Positions 47,021 to 56,762 of a stretch of DNA of 64,000 nt are shown in pieces. The notes below the pieces were generated by a model that saw nothing but the letters and a program-made list of their open reading frames with translations, did not search any database and was not told the origin of the DNA. The position numbers and the translations under genes were made by a program. How positions within the stretch are numbered: the stretch's first letter is position 1; each line of letters starts with the position of its first letter. This DNA is from Basidiobolus meristosporus CBS 931.73 (taxonomy: Eukaryota; Basidiobolomycota; Basidiobolomycetes; Basidiobolales; Basidiobolaceae). The DNA lies in contig MCFE01000158.1 of assembly GCA_002104905.1 (NCBI GenBank), positions 62,001 to 126,000 on the forward strand. The letters run 5' to 3'.

Positions 47021-48114
47021 TCAAGATAGATACTTATTTAGAATCACTGAGTTTCCAAAGAAGTACTGCTAGCTATAGTATTGACTATAGGTCAGGTAGA
47101 GCAAGTCTGGTTCTATTAGCTCTATGTGCGGATGATCTTATTATAGCCACTGATAATGAAAAAACATTGGAAATGACTAAATCCAGCCAACCTAAAGAGC
47201 TCATAATGTCCAATCTAGAAGAAGTCAGTTACTACTCAAGAATAAAGCTCTCTATATACAGAAGCACCCAGACTATCACCCTAAGCCAGTCCAAGTATAC
47301 TCACAATATACTCAAGAAGTCCCAAATGGATGACTGTAAATCAGCAGCTACTCCAATGGAAACTAACCTTGACTTAATCAACCCTCAACCAAATTAAGAG
47401 AGCTTGATGCCATCTGAAAGCCCAGAATACCCTTGCCAGTTTATAGTTGGCAATCTGATAAATATCATGCTTGGAAGATGTCCAGATGTGTCATATTCAG
47501 TGGGAGCTGTCAGCCAGCACAATCAGAACTAGGATCTGATCATATTGCAGCAGTTAAGTGGTATTTGGATACCTAAGAGGAACTGCTGATATCTGCTTAA
47601 GGTACATCTAAAAGGATTCAGAACAAGATCTTGTGGGATACTCTAATGATGATTGGGGACAAAGCTTGGAAGACAGAAAATCCACCACAGGATACACCAT
47701 TCTTTACTGTAAAGGAGCAATTTTATGGAATTCAAGAAAGCAACCAACTGTAGCACTTCCAATCACAGAGGCAGAGTATATGGCAGCCTGTGAAGCTACA
47801 AAAGAATCAATGTGGCTAAGGAAGCTTTTCAAATATTTTGGCTTATGTCAAAAAATGCCTAATACTTTATTTCAAAATAATTAAGGATGTATACAATTAG
47901 GAAGAAATCCAACTTTTCATGCTATAACTAAGCACCTGGATATTAGACATCATTTCATATGTGAAGCTACAGAGAGTGACTTGGCTAGCTTAGCTTACTG
48001 TCCTACAGATGAAATGATTGCAGACATATTTACCAAACCATTAGCTAGGGACAAGTTTGAATATCTTAGGTCAAAATCAGGACTAGTCAATATGAACATT
48101 TAGCTGAGTGGGAG
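47021..48114 (+). pseudogene. Copia RT end and RNase H
   Basis: 47100-47397 is the RT end (catalytic box CADDLI instead of YVDDLI, then SKYTHNILKKSQMDDCK and ATPME). 47633-47884 is RNase H (GYSNDDWGQSLEDRKSTTGY, EAEYMAACEATKE). After a TAA, the DNQGC-like and NIADIFTKPLAR-type end follows. A 5' truncated copy. Confidence 0.9.
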
Positions 48115-48446
48115 TGTTGTAAGAATTTATAATTCCACCTAAATATTCACTTAACATAGTCACTTAGATCATTACCTTCAAATCCTAGAGAATACTGACT
48201 AAAATCCTTGTTGGGATTCACTTAGAATATTTACCCAGAACATGAAAATTCTCAAAGCTGCTCAAACAGCCCCAAACTTTGCACACATGTTCTTGGGGCC
48301 TTCCTCAACCTACTTTGTGTGTATGTTGTGCCAAGACCATGTAAAAGTATAAGTACTACTTTACATTCAATAAATCATCAAGTGTAAACCACATAATCTA
48401 CTTGTTCTCCCAAATCACTTCCAATATCTCCAAGACTCTTACAACA
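48115..48446 (+). repeat. Copia 3' LTR (332 bp)
   Basis: TGTTGTAAGA at the start, TCTTACAACA at the end, preceded by a GAGTGGGAG purine tract. This is the reference copy for LTR scraps at 3499-4345, 39289-39624 and 48664-48765. Confidence 0.92.
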
Positions 48447-48663
48447 CCTTTAACATTAAGGCAAATGCAGTTAAAGGCGCATTTTTCTTTCTTTTGATAC
48501 TTTAAGGCTTGCCCTCCTATGTTTTTAGGATGGCATTCTTCTCCCATAACAATATCCCAAAGGCCTCTTTTTTGTAGCAGGTGTAATTACAAAATCTGTA
48601 ACAAATATTTAGATGTATTTATGAAATACACATCACTTGGGACCTTGCTTGGCATATTCTATA

Positions 48664-48765
48664 TGCTTGTTGGGCCAAGACCATGTAAAAGTACAAACAC
48701 CACTCATACATTCAGTAAATCATTATGTGAACACCCCATAATCTACTTGTTCTCCCAATCACATT
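48664..48765 (+). repeat. Copia LTR 3' fragment
   Basis: Matches the last third of 48115-48446 (CCAAGACCATGTAAAAGTA, ACTTGTTCTCCCAA blocks). Confidence 0.8.
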
Positions 48766-48990
48766 GGGGCTCCACTGCATACAGAACTCATGTTGTGGCA
48801 GCAGTGAGCCACTGTTTCCAAGGCAACAGATTGAAGGCCTACAGGGTGTGCCATTGTTGCTCAAGTGGACCTGCATCCTACATGACATACTCCAGCACCC
48901 CACTGATTATTAGTATGAAAGGTTGGCTGGGCGTATGAAGACCATTTCTCCAAGGAATTTGGGGACAAATTGAATCACCCTTTCGGTCAA
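48766..48990. other. Transition from TE island to genic DNA
   Basis: No gene seen. Base composition and CpG content change sharply between 48900 and 49030. Confidence 0.6.
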
Positions 48991-48991
48991 G

Positions 48992-49020
48992 CTCCCCCTC
49001 CCCCTCCCCCTCCCCCTCCC
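48992..49020 (+). repeat. CTCCCC microsatellite with G4 potential
   Basis: About five tandem copies of CTCCCC. The minus strand has five runs of four to five G separated by single A, an ideal G-quadruplex pattern. It sits at the border of the TE island. Confidence 0.85.
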
Positions 49021-49029
49021 GCGAAAACA

Positions 49030-49827
49030 CGTGATCACACCACAAAACCGACAGCGGCCTCCACACATCCAGTCCGGTGAGGCGTCCGCAAAAGAGAGCA
49101 GCCCACCGACGATCCCCGCGGAAGACGACACAGGTCAAGCAAGCGCCTGGAGCGTCTCGGCGAGAGTGTACCTGGGATGCCAAGGCGAAGCATGTCCGCA
49201 GGAGAATCTGCACGGATGTGATTGGCGGATGTTGTTTGGGTATCTTGCCAATTATAAGCATCTCGAGCAACCGGTTGAAAATTGGCGTCGAGCTAATCAT
49301 CAATAAAGGGAGCGCCAGTCATGTATCAACCAATCATCGCCCATCATGGCAAATGAGGTGGTATGGTTTGGGCGAATCGTCAGCACTGCGCCCAGCTAGG
49401 CGTAATTGAGCAATCTCCGGTGCAGATGAGATCCCTTCAAGCTAATCGACCTCTGACCGCCGCCCCTCGCCTCCATCGGACGGGTTATTTCGTTGAAAGG
49501 GACCCCAACCAAGCGGGAGATCCGTGAAGACAAGCCCGACGGAACGGGCAATGAGTCATGTGGGATGGGTTGCTGCCCATAGCACCTGTGATTCCGGGTA
49601 GGAGTCACGGTGCAGGGCGTTCAATCGAATTACGAAATGTACGCCCACCTCTTGTCGATGATGAAGCCTGTTGACCGGGTCCACGACTAAGGCGGGAAAA
49701 TATCGGTTTATTGACTGATGAATTACATATACGAGTACGGATAGGAATAGGAATACAAGCAGATGCCGGAAAAATTGGGTCATGAATAGGAAACCATCCA
49801 GGGATTATGTGGGAATGGGGCGGTGAT
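49030..49827. other. Intergenic, no supported gene
   Basis: GC-rich and CpG-normal. Short frames on both strands (49031-49306, 49303-48878) have no recognisable domain or start context. An E-box-like CACGTG lies at 49028. Confidence 0.5.
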
Positions 49828-49853
49828 GGTGGCGGTGGTGGTGGTGGTGGTGG
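49828..49853 (+). repeat. GGT trinucleotide microsatellite
   Basis: GGT repeats with one interruption, just downstream of the secreted protein gene stop. Confidence 0.8.
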
Positions 49854-49873
49854 CGGGTGTGGGATCGTAGAAG

Positions 49874-50516
49874 TTACAAAAGATGGTTCACCAACAAGGA
49901 TTTGATCATGTTGTAGGCCCAGGTAGCGGTGTACTGCACCTTGGGATTCTCCTGGACTGAGCTCTGCTTGTCGGTGGGGTAGAGGTTCTCCTTGCGAGGC
50001 TCCGCTTTAGGGATGGCCTTGTTGCCGGTACTCTGAATTCCGCGGATGGTGATGGGGTGTTCGATGGATAGGTCAAGTGGCTTGGCAGTACCACGGATAG
50101 ACTGTAGGTACTTGACGACCAAGGAGAACTTCTCGTTGGTTTTGTATTCGGTCTCGATCTGCTCGGGGATTTTCCAGGTCTGAATGGTCGCGGCTTGGTC
50201 GAAGGCGGGGTAGGTCTTCAACTGGATCAACTCCATGATGTTGTAAAGCTCGGTGGTGCCAGACTCGTCGTACAAACTGATGGAGACCGAAGGGATTCCC
50301 ACCATCCAATGGTCCTCATCGTAGTTGTTGACGATGGAGACGACCAGGTCCTCCCCAACCTTGTACTCGTCCTTGACCACGTTGGTGTCGAACTGCATGG
50401 CAGAAACTAGGGAGGGAATGAGTCAATACGAACCTCACCTTGACCACGACCACAACAAACTATCACTTACCGAAAACTGTGCTAAGTAGGAGGGTTACCA
50501 GGGAAGTGAACTTCAT
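49874..50516 (-). CDS. Small secreted protein, unknown family
   Basis: Two exons: 50516-50471 and 50406-49874, intron 50470-50407 (64 nt, GTAAGT...CTAG), 192 residues. The first exon adds MKFTSLVTLLLSTVFV, giving a clear signal peptide with likely cleavage after VSA (residues 16-18). The mature part alternates hydrophobic and polar residues (EDLVVSIVNNYDED, FSLVVKYLQS), suggesting a beta-sandwich; no Cys pairs and no GPI or membrane tail. It could be cell-wall associated, in the manner of Kre9/KNH-like domains, but I cannot assign it. A TATA box at 50582 lies 66 bp upstream. Confidence 0.82.
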
Positions 50517-50581
50517 GACTGAGGCGAAGTGTGAGGAGAACGATGTAAAACAATGTCAGCGGAACTAGAGGGGAAGTGATA

Positions 50582-50589
50582 ACTTATAA
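50582..50589 (-). promoter_or_regulatory. TATA box of the secreted protein gene
   Basis: The minus strand reads CTTTATAAG about 66 bp upstream of the ATG at 50516. Confidence 0.6.
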
Positions 50590-51079
50590 AGCTCGTGATG
50601 CTAGAGATCGATTGGGGAATAGGGGGCTGAGTGGGTGTGTAACTTCTGGTTGAACGTATTCGTCAATATAACCTTCCTTTTCAGGGCGAATCATTTAGCT
50701 CATCTATCGTCCGGGAACCAACTATCCTAGCTAACAATGACCCTCATGGCTAAAAATAACTGAGGTCATACGCCGTTCATATGGATATAGCCAAATTGGT
50801 CTGGACGTCACCCCCCAACCAACCTCGGCGGTGTATTTAAATGAGCGACACGCGAAAAAAAATCTCGTCAAACCTGAGTAAAGCTATGCAAAGCCTGACT
50901 AGGGCTATGCAACACCGTGATGCAAAGCTGGAAGTTATGCGAGATCCTAAGCGGAAACCGGCTCGTCTCGGTGGGTGGGTTCGAGAAAGAAATGGCGATC
51001 GGGAGCGAGCAAAAATTTTCCCATCACCGAGTCAAATTTTTCAGGCTGATCTTTGATCGGCCGGGGATTGGTCGACGGG

Positions 51080-51092
51080 AACCCTAACCCCG
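51080..51092 (+). promoter_or_regulatory. AACCCTAACCCC box upstream of RPS2
   Basis: A telomere-repeat-like box about 210 bp before the RPS2 ATG. Tbf1-type factors bind such boxes in ribosomal protein promoters of several fungi; that role here is inferred. Confidence 0.5.
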
Positions 51093-51185
51093 ATTCCTGG
51101 AAGTCGAGTTTAAAAGCGTTTGACATGTAACGGGATTTTCCTTCTCCTACACCCTTGGTGTTTTTATTTTATTTAGTCAGATTAT

Positions 51186-51297
51186 GTAAGTATATCCACC
51201 TGTTGTTCACCACCACCCATCAGCCATCCGTCTTCGGATGGATGGATGCTGGCATGCTATGGATGTCCCGTACTCACCCTCCTTTTCTCTCCCCTAG
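51186..51297 (+). other. Probable 5' UTR intron of RPS2
   Basis: Donor GTAAGTATAT at 51186, acceptor CCCCTAG ending at 51297, pyrimidine-rich tract before it. Length 112 nt. Introns near the start are common in ribosomal protein genes. Not proven. Confidence 0.6.
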
Positions 51298-51300
51298 CAA

Positions 51301-52086
51301 ATGGCTGACTCAGCTCCGGCCGATAGTCGCGGTGGACGCGGTGGTTTTGGACGTGGACGTGGTGCTCGCGGTGGACGCGGTCGCGGACGTCGTGGTGGTC
51401 GCAAGGAAGAAGAAACCCAATGGGTTCCTGTTACCAAGCTTGGTCGTCTCGTCAAGGATGGCAAGATCAAGTCCATGGAACAAATCTACCTCTTCTCTCT
51501 TCCCGTCAAGGAATACCAGATCATTGACTACTTCCTTCCTACCTTGAAGGATGAGGTCATCAAGATCATGCCTGTGCAGAAGCAAACCACCGCTGGTCAA
51601 AGAACTCGTTTCAAGGCCTTTGTCATCATCGGTGATTCTGACGGTCATGTTGGTCTCGGTGTCAAGTGCGCCAAGGAAGTTGCCACCGCCATCCGTGGTG
51701 CCATCATCCTTGCCAAGCTTAGCATCATCCCCGTCCGTAGAGGCTACTGGGGATCTTCCCTCGGTCTTCCCCACACCGTTCCTTCCAAGGTCACCGGCAA
51801 GTGTGGTTCCGTCACTGCTCGTCTTGTCCCTGCTCCCCGTGGTACTGGTATCGTCGCTGCCCCTACCCCCAAGAAGCTTTTGCAACTTGCCGGTATTACC
51901 GATTGCTACACCACCGCCCGTGGTTCCACCCGTACCTTGGGTAACTTCGTCAAGGCTACCTTCGCTGCCATTAGCCACACCTACACCTTCTTGACTCCTG
52001 ACTTGTGGGCCGAATCCCAATTCACCATGGGTCCCTACCAAGAATACTCTGACTACTTGAGCAAGGCTCAAGAAAAGAAGTACTAA
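51301..52086 (+). CDS. RPS2: 40S ribosomal protein S2 (uS5)
   Basis: 261 residues, single coding exon. An Arg/Gly-rich N-terminus (10-35) is typical of eukaryotic uS5 and is a likely arginine methylation target. The S5 N-terminal domain spans about 84-148 ([29 protein letters not shown]) and S5 C about 165-240 ([22 protein letters not shown]). It sits in the 40S subunit near the mRNA entry channel and supports decoding accuracy. A probable 5' UTR intron (51186-51297, GTAAGT...CCTAG) ends three bases before the ATG. Codon use is strongly biased (CGT, GTC, ACC, AAG), as expected for a highly expressed gene. Length matches the family. Confidence 0.99.
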   Translation: MADSAPADSRGGRGGFGRGRGARGGRGRGRRGGRKEEETQWVPVTKLGRLVKDGKIKSMEQIYLFSLPVKEYQIIDYFLPTLKDEVIKIMPVQKQTTAGQRTRFKAFVIIGDSDGHVGLGVKCAKEVATAIRGAIILAKLSIIPVRRGYWGSSLGLPHTVPSKVTGKCGSVTARLVPAPRGTGIVAAPTPKKLLQLAGITDCYTTARGSTRTLGNFVKATFAAISHTYTFLTPDLWAESQFTMGPYQEYSDYLSKAQEKKY

Positions 52087-52312
52087 GTTAGTGTTATGAT
52101 CATGACAACTGCCTTCCTGTTGGGCTAGTTCGAATGTGTTCTTTCGCACTCGTTTGATAAGAATAAATACTTGATACTTTTTTCTGTACAACCCAACCAT
52201 CGCGTGTGTATTCTAGAATAGGTCGTTTATTTCGGCCGTGCTGGAAATCAATCCGCAGGAGGGTACATTAATTTATGGGTCGCTGGATATGTTAGGTTTG
52301 CCAGGGGTGGAG

Positions 52313-53082
52313 TCAGAAGTATAGTTCCTCGTCGCCGAAACAGTCCGGCACCGTGGTGACAGAGAAGTTGTACTTGTCTATGGTGTCCAGGACATTCGGG
52401 ATGGCCTGCACGGTGGAGGGGTGGATATCATGTTGCAACGAGATGAATCCGGTGGTTTCTGGTGAATGGATCGAGAGTGTATTCTCGTATACTTTTTCCA
52501 TGAGCTCGGTGTTCAATGTCTGCCAGTCCAGGGTGTCAAGATTCCAATCGATGATCTTGTAGCCCATGTTGTTCAGTATACTTTGTACTCGCTCGTCGCA
52601 GGACCCATATGGGCAACGTATATACTGTGGCTTCACCCCGATTACGTTTTCAATGGCTTCGGCTGCTTTGTCGGCCTCTTCTTCAATTTCCTCGGCAGAT
52701 AGACTGTTCAGGTTCAGGTGAGAGTACGTGTGAGAGGCTATATGATGACCCTCGTCGTACGCTCTTCGGAGCAAGTCAGGATTTTCCTCCACATCTATTC
52801 CAGGAAAGCATGAGTATATACCATAGTGATGGGTAGCAACTACACAAAGGCCTACTTACTCTGACCAATGACGAACAAGGTTACTTTAACATCAGCTTCG
52901 AGTAGGTCGTCCAGAAGCTGACCAGTCGTCTCACTGGAGGGTCCGTCATCGAAAGTCAGAGCGATTTTGCCTGGGGAGCATTCTTTTATAAGGCCGCCCG
53001 AGAGCTGGCGCTTCTCCAAGGGCGTGGCAGTCACTCCCATAGCTAGACTAGCCAGGGTCACTAGAAATGCAAGGCCGAGCAT
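52313..53082 (-). CDS. Polysaccharide deacetylase, CE4, chitin deacetylase-like
   Basis: Two exons: 53082-52860 and 52794-52313, 65-nt intron, 234 residues. Signal peptide 1-20 (hydrophobic core LGLAFLVTLASLAMGV), then a Kex2-like KR at 24-25. All five CE4 motifs are present: TFDDGP at 43-48 (catalytic base and metal Asp D45, D46), HTYSH at 96-100 (metal His), R-x-P-Y at 134-137, D-W-N-L-D-x-L-D-W at 157-165, and LQHD at 194-197 (catalytic His). It deacetylates chitin or chito-oligomers in the wall. It lacks a carbohydrate-binding module and a GPI tail. The short catalytic-only form resembles secreted fungal chitin deacetylases. Convergent with RPS2 (226 bp apart). Confidence 0.96.
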
Positions 53083-53130
53083 CAGAAACTTGAAAGGTTA
53101 GTTTTGGTTACGGTTTGGGCATTCCAGGCG

Positions 53131-53136
53131 AATATA
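53131..53136 (-). promoter_or_regulatory. TATA-like box of the deacetylase gene
   Basis: Minus-strand TATATT about 50 bp before the ATG at 53082. Confidence 0.4.
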
Positions 53137-53139
53137 TGG

Positions 53140-54100
53140 CACCTTGGCACCTGAAACCCACAAGACCCCGTACCAAACCAAATAGACAGGAAATATATTC
53201 CCTAACGGCAAAGGCGACCGTGCTCATTTGACAGACGGTTTACGGGAGTCGGTGGATATTCTCTCACAGGTAAGGAAAATTGCAAGTAATTTTCCTTGAT
53301 GTATATATATATCACAACATAAACAACACTGCTAAACAAGCCACGCCCAGAATTGATGGATCGAAATCACTGGATTGTTTAGGATTTCCGGCTTTGAAAG
53401 ATTCCCTGGGTTGTGTGGGATTTAAGGCTGTGAGTGCCATCATCACTTTCTCGCCCATTGGCTATGCACCAGCATCTACCAAAATTGTTCACACGCGTGA
53501 GTTTATTAGCGACCTATCATTTGAGCGATCCCCTTCGGCTAACGTGTTTGTAGAATAAGCTTGTGTTCGGTAAGGGAAGTTGAACTAGTATGGCTCACCT
53601 CAAGAAAGGTTGCCAATTCTCATGAATTTTCACCGTGGTAACCGTGGTAAAACAGACCCTATCTTCGGATGATACAAGAAAGTCCGGGTGAACAAACCAA
53701 TGCCAGCACAGAAGACAGGGGGCAAACAGGCTCTGGAGATACAGATGTAACGAGCAAGCAAGAGTTATGACTCACGGGCAAGTTCATGGTCGAGACCTCC
53801 AATAAGAGCAGAGGTAGCAAGTCATTAATAATATGCTTTCACACAAGGAATATGAAGGACCCTCTGAAGGACCCTCCCTAAACAATCTATCCTCGATCCT
53901 GTTCTGGTTTGGACAGCCAATCTTGACCTGGGGATTTGGGGGTGCGGAGGGAAATTTTCCTTGAACAACCCGGATCGCCAATCATCGCTAGGGGTGCTGG
54001 CATACCGCGGAAGCCAACAGACTTGATCTGAATTTGAATCCGCAATCACAACCATTGAGTCGGATCGCGTACTTTTATAGACAAGAGATCAAGGATGAAG
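53140..54100. other. Divergent intergenic region
   Basis: Separates the deacetylase (minus) from the bZIP gene (plus). Small frames (53280-53558 plus, 54055-53784 minus) lack recognisable content. I see no supported gene. Confidence 0.55.
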
Positions 54101-54101
54101 A

Positions 54102-54108
54102 TATAAAA
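54102..54108 (+). promoter_or_regulatory. TATA box of the bZIP gene
   Basis: TATAAAA 96 bp before the ATG at 54204. A poly-C tract follows at about 54147-54157. Confidence 0.6.
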
Positions 54109-54203
54109 GAGCGGCCATTCCCTAACCAGACCTGCTACATACATACCCCCCCCCCTCAAGCATTCACGAGCTAGTCTCAACAGTGGATCATATCCCCAAT
54201 TTA

Positions 54204-55003
54204 ATGGACATCAGTGGACAATTCAATGGAGTCTTGTTTAATTACGAGCAAGACAGATTAAACCTAGATCTTTGGAGCTCTGCCAGTATGTGCTTCGATC
54301 CAGCAACTTCATTCCATTTGGATTCGTTCCCCCTGCTGGACACCACCAACAATGCTCAGAGTAAATGGCTTGTTTCGAATTCTTTTGTCCAAGAATGCTC
54401 TTAATCTCAGTCTTCTACATTGTAGTGAACTCGGTTCTTTCGGATAGCCCATCCCAGCTATCCATATTCCCGTGCTTTTCTGACTCCAGTTCCACGCTCG
54501 GCCCACCCTCCTCTCCCGAGTTGATCCACTCTCCCCCTTTCTCACCCATCAGCACCTCCGCAACACCCTTCTCTGCCGCTGGTATGCACAAGAGTAGCCC
54601 TGCTAGCTTCACACCCATACTCCCTAATGGAATCCCTCAATCGGATATCACCTCCACGAAGGAGGTTTCTCCTCCCAAGCGGAAGTTGAACCCCGATAGG
54701 GAGGCCAGCAGGGCTGCCTTGTTAGCAGCAGCCGCAAATGATCCCAAGCTTGCAGCCAAGTTGGAATCTCTCGAGGATAAGAGACGCCGCAACACTGCAG
54801 CATCCGCACGGTTTAGGATCAAAAAGAAGCAGCGCGAGGAGGCGCTGGAGAAGACCACGAAGGAACTGTCGGTCAAGACGAGCTTACTCGAAAACAAGGT
54901 GAAGGAATTGGAGATGGAGGTTAAGTGGCTTCAAGGTTTGCTTATTGACAAAGACCCGGAATTCGTCAACGTGGTACCACCCTTCAAAAAGCAGTGTATA
55001 TGA
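54204..55003 (+). CDS. bZIP transcription factor, Gcn4/Cys3 type
   Basis: Two exons: 54204-54360 and 54426-55003, 244 residues, intron 54361-54425. An acceptor at 54410 would also keep frame and add five residues. The C-terminal bZIP has basic region RRRNTAASARFRIKKKQ (about 172-188) with the N-x-A-A-S-A-R signature. Five zipper leucines fall at heptads 193, 200, 207, 214 and 221. The N-terminal half is Ser/Pro-rich and acidic, a probable activation region. This basic region is typical of fungal Gcn4, Cys-3/MetR and Zip1 regulators, which control amino acid, sulfur or metal responses; which one cannot be told. Acts in the nucleus as a dimer. The start is the first in-frame ATG after the TATA box. 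Confidence 0.93.
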
Positions 55004-55419
55004 TTACGGACATTTGAGTTATTTTTGATTTTTACTTCTTGGACCAAGGACATTCTTTTTTTTGCATTCTCGTATTCAATCAGTTTATCGGACAATCAAT
55101 TTTTTTCTCTATTCACGGACAATTTAGATATTTCTCTTGTAGACAAATGGACTCTGACTAACGCAGGATTTCTTGCCTCCCCCCCCCAAATAGCATGCTT
55201 GTAAGAATAAAAGTAGGTATTATGCTCCTTCATTCGTGTTGTCTCGTGGGGTGGTTGCCTTGGTCCTGACCCCAGCCCAGGCATCATCCAAAACGTCACT
55301 GATCTTACAACCTAGAGCGGAGGACTGAGGATCGATGATTGTCTTCAGAAAGCCACGATTGTTTGAGCTGTTGATGACGTTGTATCACATATGCTTGGCT
55401 CGATTTGGACAAGGTTCAA

Positions 55420-55426
55420 TATATAA
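55420..55426 (+). promoter_or_regulatory. TATA box of the TspO gene
   Basis: TATATAA 38 bp before the ATG at 55464, implying a very short 5' UTR. Confidence 0.55.
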
Positions 55427-55463
55427 GAGTAGCGACCGAAACGACGTGTCGTAGTCTTTCCCC

Positions 55464-55955
55464 ATGTCGTCGTCATTAATAATATCCGTAGCCATCCCAG
55501 TCCTTGGTGGGTTCTTGTCGGCGTTGCCAACACGCGAAGCAGTTCGGAGCTGGTACACCACCATCAACAAGCCAGGCTTTACCCCACCGAACTGGCTGTT
55601 CGCCCCCGCTTGGACCCTACTTTACATCGTAATGGGCTACGCCTCGTACCGGGTGAAGTCCAGCGAATCCACAGCCAGTGCCGCGCTCGTACTGTACTGG
55701 GTACAGCTGGGATTTAACTTTATGTGGTCCCCGCTGTTCTTCTACTTCAAGCGAATTGACCTCGCCATGGTCAACATCAGCATACATTGGGTGCTTATTC
55801 TTGCCACCATGATTACCTTTTGGCAGGTTGATACCATCGCTGGAGTACTCTTCTTACCATATCTAGCATGGGTCTCATACGCCTCCGCACTGAATTGGTC
55901 CATATTGAAGCTGAACCCTTCTACAAACTCCGAATACCAACGTCTGGATCGTTGA
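55464..55955 (+). CDS. TspO/MBR family membrane protein
   Basis: 163 residues, one exon. Five hydrophobic segments (about 4-24, 46-64, 74-94, 101-121, 126-148), the family size and topology. Signature blocks: KPGFTPPNWLFAPAWTLLY, the QLGFNFMWSPLFF block with its Trp, and the PYLAWVSYASALN block of helix 5. TspO proteins bind porphyrins and sterols. Animal relatives lie in the outer mitochondrial membrane and plant ones in the secretory pathway; location here is not predictable. Not linked functionally to its neighbours. Confidence 0.97.
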   Translation: MSSSLIISVAIPVLGGFLSALPTREAVRSWYTTINKPGFTPPNWLFAPAWTLLYIVMGYASYRVKSSESTASAALVLYWVQLGFNFMWSPLFFYFKRIDLAMVNISIHWVLILATMITFWQVDTIAGVLFLPYLAWVSYASALNWSILKLNPSTNSEYQRLDR

Positions 55956-55989
55956 CTCATTTTTGTATGCATTTTCGCATCCTCGTGTC

Positions 55990-56760
55990 TGGATTGCCTC
56001 TATGTGGGAAGGTGTCTTGAAATATGCCAAGTCAATAAAGCCCCATGGGTATCTGGCCAATAGGCAGAATAGGAAAACCAGAATTTAATCAATCCCACCA
56101 TCTTGCTAAATCTATACAGTCATGCAGTCTTTACTGCCACACATGGACCAATGGCGGGACGATATGATTTAGGTATCGAGCTCCTGATCAAATGATGGGT
56201 GAGTATGCATGTCGATTGGCATTAGGAATATATTGAGGTTTGCTTAAATTACTCCAATGGATATGATCTCATTCCATCAATAACATCTTTGTCTCTGATT
56301 CTGACCAATTGGTTGAAAGTTCGAATAATAAAACCAATGAGAATTCCACCAGATCACAATGATTTTCGTGAGTCCAATTCATTAAGCCTGCTCAAGTAAA
56401 TTCACTATTTATAAATACCTATGATTTGATTGCTTAAGATTCCTCCGGTCAGTTCTCCATAATTCAACGACCAATATCTTGCTGAACTTTAGCATTCTCT
56501 TTACATGAATCTGCTTATTGATTCTTCCTGCCTTGACTAAGATTTTCCCTACATAGTCTCTTAATTGCGTGTTGCAGTATTTCTCGGCCTTCATCTTTGG
56601 CTTAGTTCGTTCCATTTTATTTAGAGTGCAATACTTGTGTGTTCGTGGTGTGGTATTCCTTTAGCATAGCTCCTTCAACTTTCCCAAATAAGTATTAGGC
56701 TTTTGACTGCTTTTCTCATCCCCCGCCTCTCGCCCAGTCATTAAACCTATCCCTCAGAAA
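55990..56760. other. AT-rich intergenic region
   Basis: No supported gene. A 68-codon minus frame (56615-56409) is basic but has no domain. Confidence 0.5.
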
Positions 56761-56762
56761 AT

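Noticed and set aside
1-48950. Possible UGA reassignment, because TGA interrupts several TE frames
   Set aside because: Host genes here end in TGA (SAM/HMG gene and RhoGAP gene), and TE frames also contain TAA and TAG. CpG deamination of CGA explains at least some TGAs better.
49031-49409. Overlapping plus-strand frames right of the border
   Set aside because: No start context, no domain, no intron model that joins them to a family; could be noise in GC-rich DNA.
51310-52200. 296-codon minus-strand frame over RPS2
   Set aside because: Antisense shadow caused by the biased codon use of RPS2; no domain.
56409-56615. Basic 68-codon minus-strand frame
   Set aside because: AT-rich intergenic DNA; no homology or promoter signal.
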